This document shows positions 5,267 through 11,921 of a stretch of 20,499 nucleotides of DNA, piece by piece. Origin of the DNA: an uncultured Clostridia bacterium (GTDB lineage: Bacteria > Bacillota > Clostridia > Oscillospirales > CAG-272); contig CANQMJ010000030.1 of the NCBI GenBank assembly GCA_947624945.1, forward strand, positions 1 to 20,499, in the 5' to 3' direction. The translations under genes and the position numbers were made by a program. Every line of letters starts with the position of its first letter. The first letter of the stretch is position 1. The notes below the pieces were generated by a model, which searched no databases, was not told the origin of the DNA, and saw only the letters and a program-made list of their open reading frames with translations.

Positions 5267-6676
5267 TCAGAACTTGAAATACTTTTTAGCATTGTAATAT
5301 GAAATATCCGCAACTATCTTGTCAGCCTCCTCGCCGGACGGGTACAGTCCGCTCTCGACCCAGCCGCCGACGATGTCGCAGAGTATGCGGCGAAAATACT
5401 CGTGGCGCGGGTACGAGGTGAAGCTGCGCGAATCGGTCAGCATGCCGAGGAACTCGCCGAACACGGACAGCGACGCGAGCGTCGTCATCTGCGTCCGCAT
5501 GCCGTCGAGCGTATCGGCGAACCACCACGCGCTGCCCTGCATCATGTGCGGGAATCCGTCGCCCGACGTTTGGAAACTGCCGCACAGTGCGGCGACGGCG
5601 GCGTTCTGCTGCGGCGCTATCGGGTAGAGGAGCGTGCGCGGGAGCGCGTCGTTTGAATCGAGGTAATTGCAGAGCGCGGCAAGCGTTTTCATCGGGACAG
5701 TGTCGCCGATCGTGTCAAAGCCCGTGTCGGGACCGAGACGCGCGAACATGCGTGAGTTCGGATTTCGCAGAACGCCGAAGTGTATCTGCATCGCCCAGCC
5801 GCGCTTGACGTATTCGGAGCCGAAGAAGCGCATCATCTCCGTCTTGTAAAGGCAGACGTCGTGCATGTCGGTGACGGAGCCGTTCGATTTTAGCGCGTTT
5901 TTGAATATGAGGTCGGCATGGTAGAGGTCGGGTTCGACGAACGTCGGGTAGATGTCAAATCCGTGGTCGGCGACGCGGCAGCCGTGCGCGGCGAAGAAAT
6001 CGAAGCGGCGGCGGTACGCCTCGAACAGCGACTCGAGGTCGACGATATCGACGCCTGCGGCAGTTCCGAGTTTCTTTATGTAGTCGCCGAAGCCTGCGGC
6101 CTCGATATTGACGCCTTTGTCGGGACGCCACGCGGGATAAACCTTCGTCGCAAACGTATCGTCTTTGCTGATGGCTTCGTGATATTCGAGCGTGTCCGCC
6201 GGGTCGTCGGTCGTGCAGATGACGTCGACGTTGGAGCGGCGGATTATGTTTTTGACGCTGTACTCGTCCTTCGCGAGCGCGTCGGCGGTCAGCTTCCATA
6301 TCTCGTCGCACGTTTCGGGCGATAGGATGAAGTCGCAGTCGAAGTAGCGGCGCAGCTCGAGATGCGTCCAGTGGTAGAGGGGATTGCCGATGAGACGCGG
6401 CATCACGGACGCGTACGCGCGGAATTTTTCGTAGTCGGACGCGTCGCCCGTTATGTAACGCTCCGGCACGCCCGCCGAGCGGATGGCGCGCCACTTGTAG
6501 TGGTCGCCGCCGAGCCAAAGCTCGGTGATGTTGGAGCACCGCCTGTCCTCGGCGATCTCGCGCGGCGGGACGTGGCAGTGGTAGTCGATTATGGGCAAGG
6601 TCGATGCGACGTCGTGATAGAGGTGACGGGCGGTGTCTGTCGTCAGAAGAAAGTCGCGGTCCATGAACTGTTTCAT
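5267..6676 (-). CDS. uxaC: Glucuronate (uronate) isomerase
   Basis: This 469-aa cytosolic enzyme, close to the usual length, converts glucuronate to fructuronate and galacturonate to tagaturonate, the first step of hexuronate breakdown. The N-terminus MKQFMDRDFLL and the metal-type motif IIDYHCHVPPREIAED (H33, H35) are typical of the family, as are the block SNITELWLGGDHYKWRAIRS and the C-terminal LTDSRSFTSYPRHEYFRRILCD. The frame is open further upstream inside dacF, but the ATG at 6676 has AAGGAG 7 nt before it and overlaps the dacF stop as TAATG, so translation is probably coupled. It is the last gene before the operon terminator. Its place behind division and sporulation-type genes is unusual; no other hexuronate gene is in the window. 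Confidence 0.96.
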   Translation of the reverse strand: MKQFMDRDFLLTTDTARHLYHDVASTLPIIDYHCHVPPREIAEDRRCSNITELWLGGDHYKWRAIRSAGVPERYITGDASDYEKFRAYASVMPRLIGNPLYHWTHLELRRYFDCDFILSPETCDEIWKLTADALAKDEYSVKNIIRRSNVDVICTTDDPADTLEYHEAISKDDTFATKVYPAWRPDKGVNIEAAGFGDYIKKLGTAAGVDIVDLESLFEAYRRRFDFFAAHGCRVADHGFDIYPTFVEPDLYHADLIFKNALKSNGSVTDMHDVCLYKTEMMRFFGSEYVKRGWAMQIHFGVLRNPNSRMFARLGPDTGFDTIGDTVPMKTLAALCNYLDSNDALPRTLLYPIAPQQNAAVAALCGSFQTSGDGFPHMMQGSAWWFADTLDGMRTQMTTLASLSVFGEFLGMLTDSRSFTSYPRHEYFRRILCDIVGGWVESGLYPSGEEADKIVADISYYNAKKYFKF

Positions 6677-7812
6677 TATTTTTCTCCTTTTGTGAAAAAA
6701 TCTTTTATTTTCTCCCACGCAGTCGGGATTTGACGCGCGGGCACAGAGTCCGATGCGTAAAGGTCGACGCTGCCGTAGCATTTGCCGTCGTCGCGGTACC
6801 AGCTCACCCTTCCGATAACGTCGCCGCCTTGAACGGGCGCGAACATGAAACGGTCGAGCTCGACGACGCGCTTCGGTTCGGGCGTGCCGGCGGGAACGCA
6901 TATCGACAGCGACTCGCTGTTTTTCGCCACGACGAAGCAGTCGCCGACCTCGCCGCCCGTCACGGGAACGGGGAAGGCGAGCGAGCCCGGATCGGCGAGC
7001 GTGTACGCGGTATAAGCGTCGAGTCCGTGCTCGAGCATGGCGGCGTGGTCGCGCCAGTCGTCGGGGTCGGACAGCGTGACGGCGATGACGGTGACGCCGC
7101 CGCGTTCGGCGGCGGTGACGAGGCAGCGCCCGCTTCGCTTGGTGAAGCCTGTCTTGACGCCAATAACGTCGTCGCTCGAACGTAGCAGCTTATTGTGGTT
7201 GACGAGCACGCGAACGCCGCCGTCGGCGGCGGGTATCGTGTGCTTATATGTTGACGCAATCGTGCGGAACGTCTCGTTTTCGAGCGCAGCGGCGGTTATT
7301 ATGGCAAGGTCGCGGGCGCTCGTGTAGTGATCATCATTGTCGAGTCCGTGCGGATTTGTGAAATGCGTGTTTTCGAGACCGAGCGAGCGTGCGCGCGCGT
7401 TCATCAACTCCGCGAACGCGTCGACGGAGCCGGACACGGCGATGGCGAGCGCGGTCGCGGCGTCGTTGGCGCTTGCGAGCATGACGGCGTAGAGAAGGTC
7501 CTCGACTGTCAAAACCTCCCCCTCGCGCAGATATATTGACGAGCCCTCGACGCCGACGGCGTCATGCGGTATCGTGATCTTATCCGCCAGCGGACGCGAC
7601 TCGACAGCGCAGAGCGCCGTCATTATCTTTGTCGTGCTCGCCATCGGAAGGCGGGCGTCGGCGTTCGATTCGTATATGACGCCGTGCGTCGACGCTTCGA
7701 TCAAAATCGCTGCGCGGGCGGACGTGCCCGAAAATGCGCATACAGGCAAGGCGAGGCAGAATAAGATCGTCAGCGTAAATGTAAGTGCCGCGATGCGGCG
7801 TATCGTTTTCAT
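6676..7812 (-). CDS. dacF: D-alanyl-D-alanine carboxypeptidase, DacF-type PBP
   Basis: This 378-aa low-molecular-weight penicillin-binding protein trims the terminal D-Ala from peptidoglycan pentapeptides outside the membrane. A signal peptide (about residues 1-26) is followed by a serine peptidase domain with all three motifs: S59-T-T-K62, S114-A-N116 and K220-T-G222. After about residue 275 comes a beta-rich PBP5-type C-terminal domain, then an amphipathic membrane-binding tail (IPTAWEKIKDFFTKGEK). The ATG at 7812 has CGGAG 8 nt upstream, inside a hairpin at 7813-7848. Its neighbour ytfJ and the DacF-like architecture make a sporulation-linked role plausible, but the sequence alone cannot separate dacF from dacA or dacB paralogues. 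Confidence 0.93.
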   Translation of the reverse strand: MKTIRRIAALTFTLTILFCLALPVCAFSGTSARAAILIEASTHGVIYESNADARLPMASTTKIMTALCAVESRPLADKITIPHDAVGVEGSSIYLREGEVLTVEDLLYAVMLASANDAATALAIAVSGSVDAFAELMNARARSLGLENTHFTNPHGLDNDDHYTSARDLAIITAAALENETFRTIASTYKHTIPAADGGVRVLVNHNKLLRSSDDVIGVKTGFTKRSGRCLVTAAERGGVTVIAVTLSDPDDWRDHAAMLEHGLDAYTAYTLADPGSLAFPVPVTGGEVGDCFVVAKNSESLSICVPAGTPEPKRVVELDRFMFAPVQGGDVIGRVSWYRDDGKCYGSVDLYASDSVPARQIPTAWEKIKDFFTKGEK

Positions 7813-7848
7813 AAATAAACTCCGAAAAACTTTTATTCGAGTTTATTT
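7813..7848 (-). promoter_or_regulatory. Leader hairpin overlapping the dacF ribosome binding site
   Basis: Between ytfJ and dacF a perfect 10-bp inverted repeat (AAATAAACTC and GAGTTTATTT on the minus strand) surrounds a 16-nt loop. The downstream arm contains most of the Shine-Dalgarno CGGAG and ends right at the ATG. It could lower dacF translation or mark an mRNA processing site. The stem is AT-rich, so its stability would be modest. Confidence 0.5.
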
Positions 7849-7884
7849 TTCCGCGCCTCGCCGCCGTTTATGCATGATGATATG

Positions 7885-8400
7885 TTATTCGGCAGTCTGC
7901 GGTTCGTCGGCGACGGCTGCGTCGTCCGATGCGGCGTCTTCGACCGCCGCGTCGTCGCTCTCCTCAATATCGTCCTCGACTGCTTCTTCCTCGTCGCCCT
8001 TGTTCTTCTTCTTGAAAAGCGATTTGATCTTGTCGATGAGCGCGGGCGCGCCGTCGATGATCGTTGCGACGTCGGACTTCTGCGTCTGCACCGTCACGGG
8101 CAAGAGCTCGACTCGACTGTTCGGGTCGATGACGAGGAATGCGACCGGATCGACGGAAAGACCGCTGCCGCCGCCTCCGCCGAAGTTGTTGCCGTGATCT
8201 TTATCGGACTTGGTCGCGTTTTTGCCGAGGTAGTCGAAGCCGCCCGACGCAAAACCGACCGCTACCTTTGAGACGGGAAGAATCGTTATGCCCTGCGGCG
8301 TGTTGATCGGCGCGCCGATGATGGTGTTGGCGTCGACGACTGTTCTGATGTGTTCGAGCGACGTTTCGATTATGTCGCTGATCTTGTTTTTCTCGTTCAT
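7885..8400 (-). CDS. ytfJ: YtfJ/GerW family sporulation protein
   Basis: This 171-aa protein has the family's N-terminal core (about 1-120): IIETSLEHIRTVVDANTIIG, then GITILPVSKVAVGFASGG, a glycine-rich GGGGGSGLSVDPVAFLVI segment and a C-terminal helix region. In Bacillus the family is associated with sporulation and spore germination; the molecular role is not well defined. Residues about 130-171 form a very acidic Asp/Glu/Ala tail that looks disordered and longer than the core needs. The start has AAAGGG 8 nt upstream. It lies 21 bp after the DUF2953 gene and 72 bp before dacF, the order expected for the scpAB-ytfI-ytfJ-dac type cluster of Firmicutes. Confidence 0.93.
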   Translation of the reverse strand: MNEKNKISDIIETSLEHIRTVVDANTIIGAPINTPQGITILPVSKVAVGFASGGFDYLGKNATKSDKDHGNNFGGGGGSGLSVDPVAFLVIDPNSRVELLPVTVQTQKSDVATIIDGAPALIDKIKSLFKKKNKGDEEEAVEDDIEESDDAAVEDAASDDAAVADEPQTAE

Positions 8401-8421
8401 TATCGTTGCCCTTTCTCGTAT

Positions 8422-9087
8422 TTATTGTGTGTCGGCTTGCGACATTTTTACTTTGATGAATCCGAATATGAAGCGCAGCCCGAGTCCGAGGACGGAGGCG
8501 ACGCGCACGGACAGCTTTACCTTGACAGATGCGGCAAGCTTGCCCGAGATGTAGTTCGGCAGTATCATGACGGCGTTTTTTGCGACTCTCACGTCCGCGT
8601 AAGACTCGGAGAGTGCGAGGACGGCGCCGACAGCCTGCACTACGACGCCGTATGTGACGGCGGTGACTGCGGCGTCAGATCCGCCGACGTCGATATACAG
8701 GCGGTAGATATTGAGGCGCAGCTTCCCGGGCACGCGTTTGACCGTCGAGATTATGACGTCGCGCAGCTCATATAAAAGCTTGACGACGCCGCCCGACGAC
8801 GTTTCGGTCTGCTGCTCTTCTTTGGTTTTGGACTTCTTCGCCGTGCCGCTTTTCTTTGACGTTTTGTTTGCGCTTTTCTTGCTCTTTTTCTTTTTGTGCG
8901 TCTTCTCGTATGTGTAATCGCCGAGCTTTATTTTGCCGGTCGGCGACGGCACGAGCCTGATATTCAAAAACAGGTACGAGACGCGCAGGCTCATGTCCCC
9001 GTCGAGCTCAAAGATGAGCTTTATCCGCGCGAAAAGTATCACGCACAGGAGCGCCGCGACGGCGGCGATAATATACAGCGCTGTCAT
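8422..9087 (-). CDS. DUF2953 membrane-anchored protein (YtfI-like)
   Basis: This protein of about 221 aa has one N-terminal membrane segment (TALYIIAAVAALLCVILFA). A short conserved beta region follows (LIFELDGDMSLRVSYLFLNIRLVP), then a strongly basic Lys/Ser/Thr linker (about 60-95), and a C-terminal DUF2953 domain (YRLYIDVGGSDAAVTAVTYGVVVQAVG, then a hydrophobic end). The family sits next to ytfJ and scpB in many spore formers, but its function is unknown. The ATG at 9087 is the first methionine consistent with the membrane segment; AGGAG lies about 13 nt upstream, a rather long spacing. A start at 9171 would overlap scpB by 44 bp and lacks support. Confidence 0.85.
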   Translation of the reverse strand: MTALYIIAAVAALLCVILFARIKLIFELDGDMSLRVSYLFLNIRLVPSPTGKIKLGDYTYEKTHKKKKSKKSANKTSKKSGTAKKSKTKEEQQTETSSGGVVKLLYELRDVIISTVKRVPGKLRLNIYRLYIDVGGSDAAVTAVTYGVVVQAVGAVLALSESYADVRVAKNAVMILPNYISGKLAASVKVKLSVRVASVLGLGLRFIFGFIKVKMSQADTQ

Positions 9088-9127
9088 TATATGCGGTCGT
9101 CTCCTTTCTGTCGGTGTGATTTGATGC

Positions 9128-9778
9128 TTACAAAAGCTCCGATTCGCTGACGGGTATCTGCTCTCCGTCACCGCCGTCGCCTTTCAGTGCGACTGTTGGC
9201 AGCTCGTCGACGGACGAAATGCCGAATACGCGCAGGAAAGCGTCGGTAGTGCCGTACAGCATAGGGCGTCCCGGGACGTCGAGGCGTCCGCGCTGCTCGA
9301 TCAGTCCTTTTTCGGTCAGCGACGAGACTATGTAGCCCGAGTCGACGCCGCGCACGGTGTCGACGTAGGAGCGCGTACACGGCTGGTTGTAGGCGATTAT
9401 GGCGAGCACCTCGAGCGACGACGCGGACAGATTGCCGCCGCGCCGTATGCCGAGCGCCTCCTTTATGAGCGGCGCGAAGCGCTCCTTCGTGCAGAGCTGG
9501 CAGCCGTCGTCGAATGTAAGCATCATTATGCCGTGCGGCGAATCGTCGGAGTTGTATTCGACGGCGACGGAATCGGCGAGCGTGCGGACAGTGTATTCGG
9601 GCACGCCGAGCACGGCGGACAGCTTTTCGTATGATACGGGGTGACCGGCGGCGAACAGTATCGCCTCGAGTGCGGCGCGAAGCTCGCGTCCCTCGTCGTC
9701 AGACGCGGGCGACGATGTCGACGGTGCGTCGGGACAGCCGTCGCTCTCGATATTTATTTTGTCGTTTGTATCTGTCAT
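9128..9778 (-). CDS. scpB: Segregation and condensation protein B
   Basis: This 216-aa protein is the kleisin-associated winged-helix subunit of the SMC-ScpAB condensin, which compacts and helps segregate chromosomes. After a poorly conserved N-terminal tail (1-30), ScpB signatures appear in order: LRAALEAILFAAGHPVSYEKLSAVLG, ASSLEVLAIIAYNQPCTRSYVDTVRGVDS, LTEKGLIEQRGRLDVPGRPMLYGTTDAFL and FGISSVDELP. The start overlaps the scpA stop as ATGA, and GGAGG lies 10 nt upstream inside scpA, so the two are translationally coupled. Confidence 0.97.
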   Translation of the reverse strand: MTDTNDKINIESDGCPDAPSTSSPASDDEGRELRAALEAILFAAGHPVSYEKLSAVLGVPEYTVRTLADSVAVEYNSDDSPHGIMMLTFDDGCQLCTKERFAPLIKEALGIRRGGNLSASSLEVLAIIAYNQPCTRSYVDTVRGVDSGYIVSSLTEKGLIEQRGRLDVPGRPMLYGTTDAFLRVFGISSVDELPTVALKGDGGDGEQIPVSESELL

Positions 9779-10557
9779 GACGCGCTGTCCTCCGTTCCTA
9801 TATTTTCTACTTCTTCTTCATTTTCGGACACGAGCTCGAACGTGAGCGATTCCGTTCTTAGCGTTCCGTCGTCGTCGGCGTATGTGTCGTCCCCGACGAT
9901 GGCGATCTTTTGACTGCGCAACAGTTCGAGTATCGCAAGAAAAACTGTTATCATATCCGATTTTGTCGACTCACGTGCGAATAATTCCTCCGCGCTGACC
10001 TCGCCGCGCCCCTTCATGTAGTCGACGACGGCGGCGGCTTTCTCCGCCGCGGACATCGTGCGCTTGCGTATGAGCGGCGTAAACCGTGACGTCGACGCTT
10101 CGACCGCGCGCGTCTCCGACAAAACGCGGTACATGGCATCGCTCAAAAGCGAAATGTCGTGTTCGCGGATAGTCTTGTCCGGCTTTATTTCGTCCGTGTC
10201 CTTGACCATTCTGCCGCTGTGCATCGAGTACATGCCGGACAGAAGTCCCGCCGCCTCCTTGGCGCGCGCATATTCGAGCACGGCTCGCGCGAGGTCCTCG
10301 CGCGGGTCCTCGCCGTCCTCCTCCTGCTTCGGCAAAAGCATACGGCTTTTTATGAGCATCAAGCGGCTCGCCATGACGATGAAATCGGACGATACGTCGA
10401 GGTCGTGTGACTTCGCGCGCTCGATGTAGTCGATGTACTGGTCGCAGATGATGGCAATCGGTATGTCGGCGATGTCGAATTTGTTTTTCTGTATAAGTGA
10501 CAAAAGCAGGTCGAGCGGCCCCTCGAACCGGTCGAGTCTGTACGTTATCGTTTCCAT
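9775..10557 (-). CDS. scpA: Segregation and condensation protein A (kleisin)
   Basis: This 260-aa protein is the kleisin that bridges SMC heads in the bacterial condensin. The N-terminus RLDRFEGPLDLLLSLIQKNKFDIADIPI and the segment DFIVMASRLMLIKSRMLLPK are diagnostic. The acidic linker EEDGEDPRED and the C-terminal winged helix (EVSAEELFARESTKSDMITVFLAILELLRSQKI) also fit. The final 25 residues are acidic. The start at 10557 fits the family N-terminus, but no clear Shine-Dalgarno precedes it; with the M50 gene ending only 15 bp upstream, re-initiation may supply ribosomes. Confidence 0.97.
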   Translation of the reverse strand: METITYRLDRFEGPLDLLLSLIQKNKFDIADIPIAIICDQYIDYIERAKSHDLDVSSDFIVMASRLMLIKSRMLLPKQEEDGEDPREDLARAVLEYARAKEAAGLLSGMYSMHSGRMVKDTDEIKPDKTIREHDISLLSDAMYRVLSETRAVEASTSRFTPLIRKRTMSAAEKAAAVVDYMKGRGEVSAEELFARESTKSDMITVFLAILELLRSQKIAIVGDDTYADDDGTLRTESLTFELVSENEEEVENIGTEDSAS

Positions 10558-10572
10558 ATGATGCGTGTGAAC

Positions 10573-11256
10573 TCAGCCGAAGAAGGGCAGAAGCGCGAAC
10601 GCGGAGTGTATCGCGTTCGACAGCCATATTACGGCAGTCGAGAGCACGCCGTTCAGCGCGCCCGTCCAAATAAGGAGGAACATGGCGAGCATGATGTAGC
10701 GCTCGTAGCGCATGACGCCGAAATAGTATTTCTCTGGCAGAAACGCGTAGACGACGCGCGAGCCGTCGAGCGGCGGCAGGGGTATCATGTTGAATACGGC
10801 GAGCGAGAGATTGAGAAGGTAGAATGTTTGCAGAAAGTAAAGTACAAAGTACGCGACGTAAAAGGCGAACGACGACATTTCAGCCGGGTCCGGATATACG
10901 GCGCCGATTATAGCGTTTACTATAAATTCAAGCAGTATCGCGACTATTGCAAGGCACATGTTAGAAAGCGGCCCGGCAATCGCGGTCAGCGCCATGTCGC
11001 GCTTCGGATGCTTGAAATATCGCGTATTTATCGGCACAGGCTTTGCGAAGCCGAAGCCGAGAAATATCATACATAAGCAGCCGAGCGGCGTGAGGTGGCG
11101 GAGCGGATTGAGCGACAGACGCCCCATGTCGCGCGCGGTCGTATCGCCGAGCTTGTAGGCGACGATGCCGTGACAGACCTCATGCACGGTCAGCGCGATG
11201 AGGACGGCGGGTATGCGGAAAAGATACGGAAGTATACGTGTGACAAATTCAGGCAT
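10573..11256 (-). CDS. M50-family intramembrane metalloprotease (site-2 protease-like)
   Basis: This 227-aa polytopic protein carries the zinc motif HEVCH (H25, E26, H29) in its first hydrophobic region and the second motif PLPPLDG (D164, G165) in a later membrane segment, as in the short YwhC/rhomboid-length M50 peptidases. Conserved GRLSLNPLRHLTPLG and FGFAKPVPIN lie between them. Substrates are unknown; such proteases often flank scpA in Firmicutes. The ATG at 11256 overlaps the engB TAA as TAATG and has GGAG 8 nt upstream, so I prefer it to the in-frame codon at 11292 inside engB. Confidence 0.92.
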   Translation of the reverse strand: MPEFVTRILPYLFRIPAVLIALTVHEVCHGIVAYKLGDTTARDMGRLSLNPLRHLTPLGCLCMIFLGFGFAKPVPINTRYFKHPKRDMALTAIAGPLSNMCLAIVAILLEFIVNAIIGAVYPDPAEMSSFAFYVAYFVLYFLQTFYLLNLSLAVFNMIPLPPLDGSRVVYAFLPEKYYFGVMRYERYIMLAMFLLIWTGALNGVLSTAVIWLSNAIHSAFALLPFFG

Positions 11257-11858
11257 TATCTTGCTCCGGTAATATCGGCGATGAGACTCCAAACCTCGCG
11301 TATGCCGATGTTTTTTGTGGAAGAGAAGGGGATTATGGGCGCGTCGGCGGCGATGTTCGGGTGTGTTTGCAGCGCGCCGACGTTCGATTCAAGCTCGGAC
11401 TTCGAGCATTTGTCGCACTTCGTCGCGATGACGGCATAGGGAATGCCGCTGTCGTTGAGCCAGCCGAGCATGGTGTTGTCGTCTGCGGTCGGACCGACTC
11501 GCACGTCGATTAGCTGGAGGACGAGGCGCAAAAGGTCGATGTTCGGGTTTCTGACGAGGTAGCCGTCGGTCAGCGCCGACCATCTCGCCTGTTCCTCGCG
11601 CGTCCGCTTCGCGTAGCCGTAGCCGGGAAGGTCGACGAGGAACAGTTTGCCGTCGACGCGGTAATAGTTGACGGTTATCGTCTTGCCCGGCGTGCCGCTG
11701 ACGCGGGCGAGCGACTTTCGTCCGAGGAGCGCGTTGACGAGCGAGCTTTTGCCGACGTTGGAGCGCCCCGAGAGCGCCACCTGCGGCAGCGGTTCCTTTA
11801 TGAACTGGTCGGGTCTGCCCGCCGATATCGCGAGCGTTACGTTGTTTGTGTTGAGCAT
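11256..11858 (-). CDS. engB: Ribosome biogenesis GTPase EngB (YsxC/YihA)
   Basis: This 200-aa TrmE-Era-EngA-type GTPase is needed for maturation of the large ribosomal subunit. All nucleotide motifs are present: G1 GRSNVGKS (31-38), G2 TPGKT (56-60), G3 DLPGYG (76-81), G4 TKCD (146-149) and G5 SS near residue 180. The start has GGAAAG about 10 nt upstream. It is the first gene of the operon that runs through to uxaC. The 63-bp gap to the sigma fusion gene holds TATGATAATAT (a possible -10) with only a weak -35 (GTGACG), so the operon promoter is not certain. Confidence 0.97.
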   Translation of the reverse strand: MLNTNNVTLAISAGRPDQFIKEPLPQVALSGRSNVGKSSLVNALLGRKSLARVSGTPGKTITVNYYRVDGKLFLVDLPGYGYAKRTREEQARWSALTDGYLVRNPNIDLLRLVLQLIDVRVGPTADDNTMLGWLNDSGIPYAVIATKCDKCSKSELESNVGALQTHPNIAADAPIIPFSSTKNIGIREVWSLIADITGAR

Positions 11859-11921
11859 GGCTTTATTCTTTCCGAAATGATATTATCATAACTTGCGTTA
11901 TCGGCGGGCGTCACGTTTTGT

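Noticed and set aside
6677..6901. N-terminal extension of uxaC by 75 codons
   Set aside because: It lies wholly inside dacF, and the ATG at 6676 has a good ribosome binding site and the family N-terminus.
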